Origin: Flaveria trinervia
Lineage: Eukaryota > Streptophyta > Magnoliopsida > Asterales > Asteraceae
Direction of reading: 5' to 3'
Assembly: GCA_025506515.1 (NCBI GenBank)
Contig: CM046451.1
Coordinates: 46,201,212 to 46,265,211, forward strand
DNA: 64,000 nt
Below are positions 45,837 to 57,613 of this stretch, piece after piece. The notes beneath the pieces were generated by a model, which made no database searches, was not told the DNA's origin, and was given only the letters and a program-made list of their open reading frames with translations. The stretch's first letter is position 1; every line of letters starts with the position of its first letter. Position numbers and translations under genes: made by a program.

Positions 45837-47606
45837 GCAAATATGGAAACTTAGACTAGACTATAAATTTGCATATAATTAAATTTGCCTCGTGAAAACA
45901 TTACAGCGGAAACATTCAAAAATGACATCTCATTTCATTATAAACACTTTCGCCAAATAATACAACGTTGATCAGTTACAAAATACGTTGTTGCATTACA
46001 TCACAAAAGCATTAAATAAATGGATGCCATCCTAAAAGAGCCGAGTAGATGCCCGTGCCATCCTCAACAAGCATTACCTGCCAACTGGAGACACATCAAA
46101 GTCAGCGTTGCTCAGTGAGTTCTAGTTTTATAAAATAAAACATACTTTTCTTTCGTTAAAACCATCCTTTTCTTTCATGCGATCATACATCATACGTACA
46201 CATAAATAATAGTTATATTATCTTCTTTATTCGTTCATTCATCTTTATATATTTTCTTGTGAATCGGATATCTTCCGTACCATACCATATGCTACACCCC
46301 GAACTATTTAGCTACTGGACTGATATCAATAAATGAACAGCTGAGCGTATGTCATAGTACTAAAGGTAAGCAGTAGAGGTTCTACAAAAAGGGTCGATCA
46401 CAAAGAAGGACCCCGATATCCAATACTTGCAAGACATTCATTACTTTCCTCGTTTAATAATACATGCATTCATCATGTTCCACTTTTCATTATCTTCCAC
46501 TTTACGTTATGTAATACTTCATTTCATTCATTATCATAACACGTAAAGGCACAGGAAAGATAAACGTACATCATAATAAGGAACATTAACATGCACAGTC
46601 ATCATGAAATACAGGGCAATATCAAACATACATAACATGCATCATGCATAAACATGCAACATCATCATCATCATGCCCTACATGCACTCTAAGGCCTCAA
46701 TCTTCATCTTACATGAACTTATGGGAATTTTTACGTCAAAACTTACATCTGCACTTTCCCCCGAAAGTCAGAAGTCAAACTACATTTTCCTCGGGTGCGA
46801 CAGTCGTATTCAGGCATATGGACATCCTTCAGTCGTATGGCCTCCATGCGACTGAACATCATGCGAATGAACACCCAATCGTGCGAATGGCCTAATGCGT
46901 ATCGACATTATGCGAATGGAACTAATGCAGATGAGCACTTATGCGACTAGACCTTCAATCGCATGACCTCCATGCGACTGGCCTTTCAATCGCGCAAATG
47001 GACCTTCAATCATGCGAATGAACCCCAATCATGCGAATGGACCCCATCGCACCCTATTTGGCCGTATGGCCTCCATTCAGCCTCTAGTCGGTCGCCTAGC
47101 CCTAGCTGATGCAGAATGTAGTTCATCCCGACTGCAGTCGAAGTTTTCGGCCTCCAAACTCATCTAAACCCATTTTAAGCCCAAATCGACCATCCTAAAC
47201 CTTAGGGATGCATAGCACAACACCATTCAAGCACACATAAGCTCATAATCAAGACTCAAACGCATCATACACACACACTCATACACAAACGGGTCAAGCA
47301 TACACACACACGAAAACCCGATTTCAGATGTGTTCCAGCCCTAAAATCATTTGAAAACAAGTAAAAGAGGGGTCCTAGAACTCACACAAGCGACCACAAC
47401 GAGTATAGCTTCGATTTGACTCGCTTCTCAACGATTTTGGCTACTCGAACTGACCTGAACCAACATTTTTCCTCTTTTCTTCCTTTTTCTCTTCTTCTCT
47501 CTTTTCGTGGCTGAAGTATTGGTGTGGGAGAGGGTAAAGGGCTGCCCTCTCCCTTATATACTCCCACTTCCCCAACTTGTTGGCGAGTTTGGTCCCTCGA
47601 CTTTGG
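45837..47606 (-). repeat. I: gypsy LTR segment fused to J's 3' LTR
   Basis: It resembles the LTRs of G and K read on the minus strand: a stretch like 44800-44940 (ATAATACAACGTTGATCAG), GTCAGCGTTGCTCAGTGAGT at 46101, and a tandem of CATGCGAATGGAC and CATGCGACTG words at 46800-47060. Neither expected LTR terminus is present. It passes at about 47606 into sequence shared with J's other LTR. It holds no ORF of note. Confidence 0.7.
46795..47065. repeat. Degenerate GCGAATGGAC/GCGACTG repeat in I
   Basis: About fifteen loosely spaced words such as CATGCGACTGAACATCATGC and CAATCGTGCGAATGGCC. Similar words occur in the LTRs of C (GCGGATGA) and B (CGACTGAAC). Confidence 0.8.
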
Positions 47607-49346
47607 ACTTTATTTAGATAACTATTTAAATAATTAATTATTTAACGTATAGATTTATAATGTTTTGAAATAACCTATATTTGAACCATAATAGATTCTT
47701 TAATTTACATAAAATAATTAATAATGTTTTTCTGATCTTTGTTATCCTAAAACAAAATAACTAAATTAAAGTCTTAAATTTTAATACTTTTAAAATTAAT
47801 TTAATAATTTGTAAAATGTTTTAGTTAACAAAATAGTTTTTGTTTTGAGTTATTAATATAATATTACTTTTCTGGATTAAAAAAATGTATAAAAACAGAA
47901 AAACAATTAAAGAAAAAAGGTTGGCAGAGGCCCGGTTCGAACCCAGGACCTCCTGCCTATAGTTGGGACCAGTTACGAGTTGGGCTAAAGCCCCAATTTG
48001 TGTAGGTTTCGAAAATAATTTCATAAGCCCATTAATTAAGAAAACCCCAAATGAATATGAACCCTAGAAATGATTGAATCCAATTGAGCGTGAATTGATT
48101 TCGATACTCGAATTAAACATGGGGCTTTTGTTTCCCATATGAAATCGAGTATGTAGATGTGTATAACTTACGCGATTAAGTTCGGGTTGATGAAGATGAT
48201 GATAAGGATAGCCGCGACTAAAGTATGGCTGGTTCGAGATTCAAACGTTGTTGATAATCAAATTAATCTTGTATGACGCTTCGGATGGTGATGATAAGTG
48301 AAAGCCCTCAACCAATTTTGTGCAATAGAGCTTCGGACATCGATCACGATTAAGCTGCAAGTACGGGTATTGATGATGATCGAGTTCAAGGTACGTGTGT
48401 GTTTCAATTGAAATTGAAGTTACAGATGATTCAAATGGGGTGATTAGAAGCTTTACCCTTGATTAAATAGGTTGAATTTGATTAGTTTCATATCGAACGG
48501 TTTAAACATTGTATCGGGTGTTTCCGCTTGAGTTATGATTAATCCGTACATTTCTGGTTTTAGTTGATGCGCCTTTTATGATCGCAATGATCACAGAGAT
48601 GGTTTCTAGCAATGAATTTGTTTGTATTGGTCCAAGATGATTTGAAACGGATTGATTTTTGAATGCTTGATTCGGTTTCATCTCTTTACACAGAAACAGT
48701 TGTTTAAATTTCAAATAATGGGGTTACAAGTTCGACACTTGGTCGTGAGGGTTGAGGACCGGTTTATTTCATGTAAAAATGATAAATTTGTGTTATTTGG
48801 GTGTCGCTGGAGCGATGGCCGGAGTTGCCGGAGACAGAGAAGGGCGACGGTGATTGGGTTGGTTTAAGACAATTTATAGATTTAACCCCTCAAGTTTTGA
48901 TAGTTTATTATCTTATGTCCAACTTTTAAAACAATGTATCAAAAATTACATTTTTTGAACCTCAAACTTATAACATCCTTTTGTTAAAATAATTCAAAGT
49001 ATTTATAAACTCTATTAAATCAATCATTAGTTCATAAAAATTTTTAGACTTTATATATTCGTAAGAATAATAAACTTTGTACATTAATTATTTATTTTAG
49101 TTTATAAATGACAAATAAACTTATAGATTATAAAGCTTTATTTTATAAATTTTAAAATATTTCATAAAAGTATAATAACTTGTTTAAATGATTTGATAAA
49201 TAATAATTGAATAAAAGAAATTCGCAATATTTGTTAAATTGCACATTTAATGCATTTGATTCATTAAAACTATTAATATAGTTTAACAGTGAGCGAAAAA
49301 TGGGTTTGGGTTTGGGTTTTAACTTGGAAAAATGGTGGATGTTACA
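47607..49346 (-). repeat. 3' LTR of J, U3 part
   Basis: It matches 56290-57613 almost throughout, ending (plus strand) GGATGTTACA. It carries an extra stretch of about 430 bases (48508-48940) that the right copy lacks, which includes a GC-rich piece GGCCGGAGTTGCCGGAGAC. Outside 47607 the match stops. A tRNA-like sequence lies at 47923-47994. Confidence 0.88.
47923..47994 (-). tRNA. tRNA-like sequence in J's left LTR (pseudogene)
   Basis: The minus strand reads an A-box-like TAGCCCAACTCGTAA and a B box GGGTTCGAACC, with a T arm of TCCTG/CCGGG type imperfectly paired. The acceptor ends (GGGGCTT and GGCCTCTGCC) do not pair well and the anticodon arm is not convincing. It is a tRNA-derived relic, not a working tRNA gene. 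A better kept copy is at 56608-56679. Confidence 0.5.
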
Positions 49347-49505
49347 GTCTCCCCTAGTTTAAGAAATTTCATCCCAAAATTTAATCATGAGGTGACTAAT
49401 TTCAAGGACATGAGGAGACTTGGATTCAATTTCATGTTTTCACGTGAACTGTTGAAAGTGTTTAAATTCAACAAGTTTAACTATGATGCTTTGTTATGCT
49501 TAGGT
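49347..49505 (-). other. Polypurine tract and 3' interior of J
   Basis: The minus strand shows ACTAGGGGAGAC directly before the 3' LTR. The short interior has no ORF. It ends at the target duplication TAGGT of insertion M. Confidence 0.8.
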
Positions 49506-50923
49506 TGATGGGTTTTGTCACATGTAAAACACTAAGTTTAACCATTTAAACTTGAAAACGCAGCGGATATATGGTTTAAAGATATGGTTAGTAATATGAA
49601 AATTTTCACCATTTCAAATAAACAAAACCAAGAACAAGGATCAAAATATATATGTGAAATAATGTGCTATCAAAACAAAAACAACAACCATAGGGTGTAC
49701 AAAGGAACAACCTTTCTTGTGCAAATGTTGTAGATGTATGAGATGAATATGGAGATGTTGTTGAATGTCCAGCCCTCAAGAGAGAGAGCCTCAAGTTGTG
49801 ATACCCACAAGTTCTTACAAACACCTTGCAAGTTAGGATGCTCAACATTAAAGAACTCACTTTGTAGCTCTTCTATTATCCAAAAATTTCAGCCTTCTCC
49901 TTGCAAAATCCGAATTTCAGCCACACTTTGAGAGAGTCTTGCTTGAGTTGCTTAGAGAGAAGTGTGTTTGAGAGAAAGGTGAAATGATGGAAGAGTGTTG
50001 TCTTGGTTAATGACTTGCAAATCACAAGACAAAAGGGATTCCTAAAGGAACCACTTTGGGCGGCTGAAACCAAGCCTCTAAGTGGGGTTTCCCCCCCAAA
50101 TTTTTTTATAAAAGTTTACACTCTTACCCTTCATATTTATAAAATTAAAACCTCTTTTAATTTTATAACAATAACACACTTTTATTTGTTATTATTTAAC
50201 CAAGTTAAATAATGAAACAAACAATTTCTCATGAACAAATTATCCACATAATGTTGTTCTTTTACAAAAGCAGCGTTTTAGAAAAACCCATTTTCTAGAT
50301 TGGTGTCGGTATTTATTTGTATGATCTCATCAAAAAATAAATACTAATTGGTGTTTGTTTAGCTTGTTATTGGGTATGACCTGACTTGGATCATAAAGTA
50401 CTAATCACATCAATCTTGTATGTGTCTTGGGCATATAAGGTTCAACAATAATTTTATAAATGATGGAAGAGTGTTGTCTTGGTTAATGACTTGCAAATTA
50501 CAAGACAAAAGGGATTCCCAAAGGAACCACTTTGGGTGGCCGAAACCAAGCCCCTAAGTGGGGTTTCCACCCCAAAATGTTTTATAAAAGTTTACACTCT
50601 TACCCTTCATATTTATAAAATTAAAACCTCTTTTAATTTTATAACAATAACACACGTTTATTTTTTATTATTTAACCAAGTTAAATAATGAAACAAACAA
50701 TTTCTCATGAACAAATTATCCATATAATGTTGTTCTTTTACAAAAGAAGCGTTTTAGAAAAACCCATTTTCTAAATTGGTGTCGGTATTTATTTGTATGA
50801 TCTCATCAACAAATAAATACTAATTGGTGTTTGTTTAGCTTGTTATTGGGTATGACCTGACTTGGATCATAACGTACTAACCACATCAATCTTGTATGTG
50901 TATTGGGCGTATAAGGTTCAACA
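49506..50923 (-). repeat. M: copia LTR with a second, truncated LTR (E/F family)
   Basis: A full LTR (49506-50447, TGATGGGTTT to GGTTCAACA) is followed by 12 bases and a partial second copy (50460-50923) matching the last half of the first, from GATGGAAGAGTG on. The whole is flanked by the 5-base duplication TAGGT (49501-49505 and 50924-50928). Sequence such as ATGTGTCTTGGGCATA and the AACGCAGCGGA-type part show it belongs to the E/F LTR family. The entire interior and half of one LTR were lost. Repeated short ORFs here are the LTR copies. Confidence 0.92.
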
Positions 50924-50928
50924 TAGGT

Positions 50929-51963
50929 TTGTCAAGTTTCATAGTTAATGATCTCATGTGTTTCTTGACAAAGATACAAGATCATTAGTTTAGGATTTTA
51001 ATTGATAAACTTTTATATTCGAGATGGTTCAAGACGATTAGGAAGGTTTTGCAACGAGGGACACACTAAGTATTAGTGTGATACGAGGCTCGAAGATAAG
51101 TTTAGGATGCTTTTGGATGGGATATGGAATTTATAGGAGCTTCTCAAGCAAATAACTTTTACAGGGTTTCTAGATGTTCAATTCATGTTTACTTATGTCT
51201 TTGACATTTCAAAGTTTTATTGGCTTAAAGTTGATACGAGAATCGTGTTTGTTATGATTAAGGATTCAATTTAGAATGAGAGCATCATTGTAATAGGTTT
51301 TCATGATAAGTGCGGTTTTGAGGGGAAGACGCTTAGAAAGATTATTAAGAGTCATTAAGAGATTTAAGTAATGAGTTTTAAGATCCAAAAAGAAAAGATC
51401 AAAGATAAGATGATTTAAAATAACAAGGTGTTTTGAGTGTAACATTCGGTTTACAAACCAAACATTACATTGACTTATCAAGTATTAGGTCAACTACAAC
51501 CTTAACGAAGACATGTTACCTATAAGCGAAACTCACCCTAAGGGTTCCCAGGTAAGGTATACGGATCCATCAATTGATTTGGATTTATATGATTACCTTG
51601 CCTAGACAGAACATCTCGAGATACAGGCATCCCACTCTTCCAACATTACATGTTTCAAGTTATAGGACATAGACTTTGACGAGACTTGAAAACCACGATT
51701 AACGATTCAAATCTTATTTTGAGAACCATTTTATTTAGGCATATAATGCCTTAAAATATGATTTATGGTTTGTGTGTGCATCAATAAGATTCAAAGTATA
51801 AGACTAAGCATATAAGGCTTATAATCACATAATCAAGTATAAACACATAAGAAACATAAAATCCTATCTAAGCATATAAAATACATGAGAGGACTCATGT
51901 GTAAAGGTACTTAGTTATAGTCTAGGTCATTCTATTTCTAATAACCTAATCCCCTATAACCAT
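50929..51963 (-). other. Non-coding interior of J
   Basis: About 1 kb of AT-rich sequence between M and the primer site. I see no recognisable protein in any frame and no repeat of note. The part next to the primer site contains runs of ACATAAGAAACATAAAATCC type. Confidence 0.7.
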
Positions 51964-51976
51964 GGCTCTGATACCA
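51964..51976 (-). other. Primer-binding site of J
   Basis: The minus strand reads TGGTATCAGAGCC, followed after three bases by the LTR end TGACA (51980). Confidence 0.88.
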
Positions 51977-52639
51977 ATCTGTCACATGTAACACCCTGAA
52001 TTTCTATTTAAACGAAAGGAAAAGAAAAGTAAATAGAAAGAATAGAAATTGTGCGCAAGTGGAGGGGGATAAAGTGTACAAAGTAAAAAACCTTATTATT
52101 TTAATGATTTGAGGGGCATGGTCGCCCATATCAAAGCAAAAAGCTACTTTTGCTCTCGGAGGAAGAAAGAAGAGAGAGAGAGCCCCGGTTCTAAAAAGGG
52201 AAAGTGGAAAAAGCAGCTTCAAAGGTAAGTCTTTTCTTATTTGAGCTCGGTTTTCAGGTGGGTTTCGAGTTCTTGACCGAAGTTCTGGTTGTATAGTGTT
52301 TGTTTTCGGGATTCAAGAGCTGAATCAAAGGTGGGACTCAAACACGAAGAGTGTTGCTCAAAGGCTGCTCAAGGTGACTTTCTAGAACCCCTCTTTTACT
52401 TATTTTCAACTTGTTTGGGGCTATTATGCATACTAAGTAATCATTTTGAAAGAAACTGTGGGTTTACAGCTTTATGTTCGAAATGATGTATGTATGTATG
52501 TTATAGTGTTGATTATGAGTTAGTGATGATGATTAGCATGCTTAAGTGCCCTTAGTATGTTAGATCTGTGCTTTGGTATCATTGGAATGATAATCGGGTG
52601 ATGTTAGTAGCATAGATAATATTTCAGAATGTTTTGATG

Positions 52640-53130
52640 AACATGAATAGTGGTTCATGCGCCTAAACAGTGGCCCATGCGTCAAAGTGTTGGCCATGCA
52701 CCCAAACAATGGCCCATGCGCCCAGCATGAGTGGCCAAATGCCTAAGTGTTGGCCATGCGCCTAAGAGTAGGTCATGCGCCTAAACAGTGGCCCATGCGC
52801 CCAGCATGTTTGGCCATGCGTCTAAGTGTTAGCCATGCGCCCAGAGGGGGTCCATGCGGCTAAACAGTGGCCCATGCGTCTAAGTGTTGGCCATGCGCCT
52901 AAGTGTTGGCCAAGCGCCTAAGTGTTGGCCATGCGCCTAATAGTGCCATGCGCCCAAAGTGATTGAAAAGGCTAAGTGTTAATGCGCCTAAACAGGTGCC
53001 ATACGCCTGCATAGTGGCAAAGCGCCTGAACAGGGTAGAAGCGCCCAAATAGTGCCATGCGCCCAGACTGTTTTACACTTAGAATTTTTATGCTTATGCG
53101 CCTTGAAGGTCCCATGCGCCCAATTTGGAC
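52640..53130. repeat. CATGCGCCTAAGTGTTGGC minisatellite in K
   Basis: About twenty degenerate copies of a 19-20-base unit, alternating CATGCGCCTAAGTGTTGGC and CATGCGCCTAAACAGTGGCC forms. Confidence 0.88.
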
Positions 53131-53535
53131 TTGAGGTTTTCTAAGTGATTTTTAAGGGGTAAAATGGGGAGATAGGCTGGTTATGCTGTGATGGCTTATG
53201 TTTGATTTGTGTTATGCATGTATGATGTGCCTGTATTGGTGATGGTGTATGTTTATGATTATGTATGTTCCTTATTATGTATGTATGTCTTCCCTTGGCT
53301 TTGCGTTAAACGTTAATAAATGTAATGAAAGTATTATGTAACGTAATGTGGAAGATAATGAAAAGAGGAACATAATAATAAAATGCATGCATGAATAAAT
53401 GAATGAACAAATGAAAGGCTTGCAAGCAATATGTACAGAGGTGCATGGCTCTAAATCCCTTAAGCTCTACCGCGTGAGGTTCAGCAAATCCTAAAGTGTG
53501 CACGCAAGGGTTCCAGTCTTTGAGACTAACCTTTA

Positions 53536-53850
53536 GTGTTGTTACCCATTTCAGTGGGGGTTGTTACCCATTTAGGTGGGGGTGTTGTTACCATTTCGGT
53601 GGGGGTGTTGTTACCCATTTCGGTGGGGGTGTTGTTACCCATTTTGGTGGGGGTGTTGTTACCCATTTCAGTGGGGGTGTGTTACCCATTTCGGTGGGGG
53701 TGTTGTTACCCATTTCGGTGGGGTTGTTATTACCCATTACGGTGGGGGTGTTGTTACCCATTTCCGTGGGGGTGTTGTTACCCATTTCGATGGGGTGTTG
53801 TTACCCATTTTGATGGGGTGTTGTTACCCATAATGTTGGGGGTGAAATAT
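53536..53850. repeat. 24-bp GTTGTTACCCATTTCGGTGG minisatellite in K
   Basis: Thirteen units of about 24 bases, with single-base changes in the CGG triplet and occasional one-base length changes. All six frames look open here because of the repeat, so the apparent 60-120-residue proteins are not genes. Confidence 0.95.
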
Positions 53851-53954
53851 ATGATGGTTACCCGAGTTACGTATAACTTCGAGGGTGTGGCATAAAGCCA
53901 AGCGTAGGTATGAGGTGAGTGACTCTGTGTCGCAACAGACTCGAAAGAGGTCCT

Positions 53955-54330
53955 TGTCGTGTACTCCGGTACTGTGGCAGTCTTCGGACATGAGTCGGGA
54001 GTATTGCATATGACAAAAGTGACGGATGATGAGATCCATGTAGCGTATCCCGATACTGTGTCAGTCTTCGGACATAAGTCGGGGGTTTGGTTATCAGGCC
54101 CCGACACAGTATCAGTCTTTGGACATGAGTCGGGGATATTGCATGACACGAGATAATGAGGTGAGCGACTTTGTGTTGCAATAGACTCGGATAGAGTTCA
54201 ATCCCTGTGATTGACTCATATAGGATCTTTGTTGTGTATCCTGGTGCTGTGTCAGTCTTTGGACATGAGTCGGGGGCTTGTGAGCAGGCCCCGGCACAGC
54301 ATGAGCTTCCAAGCATGTGTCGGGGATATT
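53955..54330. repeat. CAGTCTTCGGACATGAGTCG repeat in K
   Basis: Four good copies (near 53971, 54062, 54111 and 54250) and a weaker one (about 54300), each followed by GGGGATATT or GGGGGTTT. Spacing is irregular. Confidence 0.88.
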
Positions 54331-54989
54331 GCACGAGACAAGATTCGAGTAATAAAGAGTAATGAACGAAAGATAATGTATAAAAGAACGAATTATGAAA
54401 TGAATGTTAATGAATTATCGTAATAACGTACTGAACAGGATCCTTGTCATTCGACCTCAGTAATCGTGGCTGAGTGCCATGAAGAGGGTAAAGTCTGACC
54501 GGATCTAGAAAGAGAAGAGAATGATAATGTAATACGTTGAATGAACGAAGTTAATGAACATAATGATGAAGATAATAAGGATATTATCTATATGTACGTA
54601 TGATGTATGATCACGAACGATGTAAAGTATAGTATGATTTGAAATAAAGTAAGAACAGTTTTAACGAAAGTAAAGTATTTTATTATAAAAACCTAGAACT
54701 CACTCAGCGTCGCCGACTTTTGTATGCATGATAGTTGTCAGGTATATGTTGATGCTGAGGAGTTGCAGGCATGGATGCATAAGCTACTAGAAGCATTTTG
54801 AGGCTGGCATCCGTATTTTGACATGTCTTTGTATTTTGAGATGAAAAAAAATGTTGTAAATGAATGAAATGACCTGTTTTTAGTTATTAATGAAAGTTTT
54901 AAATTCCGCTACAAAAATTAATGTACGTTTTATAATGATTTAAATGCAATGAATGACCAACTGTGAGGTGCCCGGAACGGGGCCTTACA

Positions 54990-57613
54990 TCACACCCTGA
55001 CCGACCGCGGAACCATTACGGTGGACGAATGTGAGACGATTGCTAATAGCACATGGAACTAAATAATTTGTAATAATATTAAATATCATTTATCATTGAA
55101 CATTACAAGACAAATAAGTTCATAAAATACAAAAGCTTTAAACAAAGAAATAACATATTTAGTTAAACTAGGTTCAAGTCTTATATGAGCACAAGAAGAT
55201 CTTCAAGTATCAAACCTAAAACATGTTAAAAATAAATGGTCAACTATAAAGTTAGTGAGTTCCCATGGATTAAACACACGAATATATGTATATATATAAA
55301 AGGGTTACAAGTAGCAATTCATGTCAATGGTTACGAGTTAGCAAGCTTATAGAACACACACAGTTACAACCAAACCTCGAGTTGATTACAAGTATAAAAG
55401 ATTGGCTAAGTGTACTTGGTTCCCATGATGAACAAGCATACGTCATCAGGAGCCGGCAGTACATCGGCTTTAGCACCAAATAGGCTTGTCAGGCCCAAAG
55501 ATCTAAGACGCCACTAGGCTAGCAATAGTTAATGATTGTAAACAAAATATGTATCTCATATAAGACTTACAATAACACAAATAACCATGACAAAAAGTAA
55601 AGATGAATTGCATGTGCATTACAAGTATCAAGATGTTTACAAGTGTAAGTTTATAAGATTAACATGTTTCACCCCAAACGGTGTGTAATAATATAAAAAG
55701 GGGGCATGAAGAACTCACATGATATATATAAAGTGATGATAAGAAATTAAACGAGTCTCCAACGATTTCTTTTACAAGATACCTAGATGTATTGATTTCA
55801 AGATTAAGTTTGATAATAAGATTGACAATGAGACGCGAACTAGGGTTTCAATTGGAATTGGGGGTATAAATAATTAAATAAAATAATGAATCATTTACGT
55901 TTTGGTTTAATAAAGATAATATAAATCAATTAAGTTTACGAATAATAAAAAATGTCTCAACAATTTAAGTTATTGATTTAATAGAAATAAGTATAATATG
56001 TGAAAAGAAATAATTAATTTAATAATTAATTATTTAAAACTTGATAAAGAGAATTGATTAAATACTTATTTAAATGACGTTAAAATTATTTAAAATCATT
56101 TTATAAAGTTTTTAAACCTTTAAATGATTGTTATAAAAGTATTACAATATCCAAAACCTTAAAATAAGAATAAAGAGTAATTGAAAATTTATATTGTTTT
56201 ATTAGTTTCAAGAGTTTAAATAAAAGTTAAGGAATAACTTTATTAACTAATATGATATAACATGGTTAAATGATTAGATAATAATTAATTATTTAAATGA
56301 TTATTTAGATAACTATTTAAATAATTAATTATTTAACGTATAGATTTATAATGTTTTAAAATAACCTATATTTGAACCATATAGATTCTTTAATTTACAT
56401 AAAATAATTAATAATGTTTTTCTGATCTTTGTTATCCTAAAACAAAATAACTAAATTTAAAGTCATAAATTTTAATACTTTTAAAATTAATTTAATAATT
56501 TGTAAAATGTTTTAGTTAACAAAATAGTTTTTATTTTGATTTATTGATATAATATTACTTTTCTGGATTAAAAAATGTAAAAAAAGAAAAACAATTAAAA
56601 AAAGGTTGGTAAAGGCCCGGTTCGAACCCGGGACCTCCTTCCTATAGTTGGGACCAGTTACCAGCTGGGCTAAAGCCCCAATTTGTTTTGGTTTCGAAAA
56701 TAATTTCATAAACCCGTTAATTAAGAAAACGCCAAATCAATATGAACCCTAGAAATGAATTGAATCCAATTGAGCATGAAATCGATTTCGATACTCGAAT
56801 TAAACATGGGGCTTTTGTTTCCCACATGAAATCAAGTATGTAGAAGTGTATAACTTAAGCGATTAAGTTTGGGTTGATGAAGATGATGATAAGGATAGCC
56901 ATGACTAAAGTAAGGCTAGTTCGAGATTCAAACGTTGTTGATAATCAAATTAATCTTGTATGACGCTTCAGATGGTGATGATAAGTGAAAGCCCTCAACC
57001 AATTTTGTGCAATAGAGCTTCGGACATCGATCACGATTAAGCTGAGGTCCGGGTATTGATGATGATCGAGTTCAAGGTACGTGTGTGTTTCAATTGAAAT
57101 TGAAGTTACACATGATTCAAATGGGGTGATTAGAAGCTTTACCTTTGATTAAATAGGTTGAATTTGATTAGTTTCATATCGAACGGTTTAAACATAGGTT
57201 GAAATTGAAATTACATTTTTTGAATCTCAAACTTATAACATCCTTGTGTTAAAATAATTAAAAGTATTTATAAACTCTATTAAATCAATCATTAGTTCAT
57301 AAAACTTTTAGACTTCATATATTTGTAAGAATAATAAACTTTGTACATTAATTATTTATTTTAGTTTATAAATGACAAATAAAACTTATAGATTATAAAG
57401 CTTTATTTTATAAATTTTAAAATATTTCATGAATATATAATAACTTGTTTAAATGATTTGATAAATAATAACTGAATAAAAAAAATTCTCAATATTTTTT
57501 AAATTGCACATTTAATGCATTTGATTCAATTAAACTATTAGAATAATTTAACAGTGAGCATTGAAAATGGGTTCGGGTTTGGGGTTTAACTTGGAAAAAT
57601 GGCTGATGTTACA
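54990..57613 (-). repeat. 5' LTR of J (with 51980-51986)
   Basis: With K removed it begins (plus strand) TGTCACACCCTGACCGAC and ends GCTGATGTTACA at 57613, about 2.6 kb. From 56290 to the end it matches J's left LTR. The part 54995-56289 has no counterpart there, because the left LTR carries I-type sequence instead. AT-rich, no coding sequence. Confidence 0.85.
56608..56679 (-). tRNA. tRNA-like sequence in J's right LTR (pseudogene)
   Basis: The minus strand shows the A box TAGCCCAGCTGGTAA and the B box GGGTTCGAACC within a perfect 5-bp T stem (CCCGG/CCGGG). The acceptor stem (GGGGCTT against GGCCTTTACC) does not close, and I cannot define an anticodon arm. The internal Pol III promoter boxes look sound. 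It is best called a tRNA-derived sequence, not a functional tRNA. Confidence 0.55.

Larger units (their letters stand above)
51987..54989 (+). repeat. K: solo gypsy LTR, 3003 bp, with target duplication
   Basis: It starts TGTAACACCC and ends GGGGCCTTACA, the two termini seen in C and G, with the 5-base duplication TCACA on both sides (51982-51986 and 54990-54994). No interior, primer site or polypurine tract is present, so it is a solo LTR formed by recombination between two LTRs. The flank reads continuously as J's LTR once K is removed. Three different minisatellites occupy much of it. ACTCACTCAGCGTCGCCGAC near 54700 is the stretch shared with I and G. Confidence 0.95.
47607..57613 (-). mobile_element. 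Element J: non-autonomous gypsy-type element
   Basis: On the minus strand the 5' LTR ends at 51980, the primer site is at 51964-51976, the interior runs to 49347 and the 3' LTR starts at 49346. The interior, apart from insertion M, is only about 1.2 kb and has no gag or pol motif in any frame. The polypurine tract (ACTAGGGGAGAC) and the GGGATGAAATTTCTTAAACT stretch before it are typical of plant gypsy chromovirus 3' ends. So J looks like a long-LTR non-coding derivative that would need proteins from another element. The right LTR is split by solo LTR K. Confidence 0.82.

Noticed and set aside
47821..48024. Small protein with ALAQLVTGPNYRQEVLGSN, also at 56512-56709
   Set aside because: This is the familiar false translation of a tRNA-like sequence read through its A and B boxes.
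50003..50688. Pair of near-identical 69-residue proteins (50003-50212, 50479-50688)
   Set aside because: They come from the duplicated part of LTR M, and the reading has no coding signature.
53496..53895. Overlapping open frames of 85-120 residues on both strands
   Set aside because: They are the 24-bp minisatellite of K translated in several frames. A repeat length divisible by three leaves all frames open.
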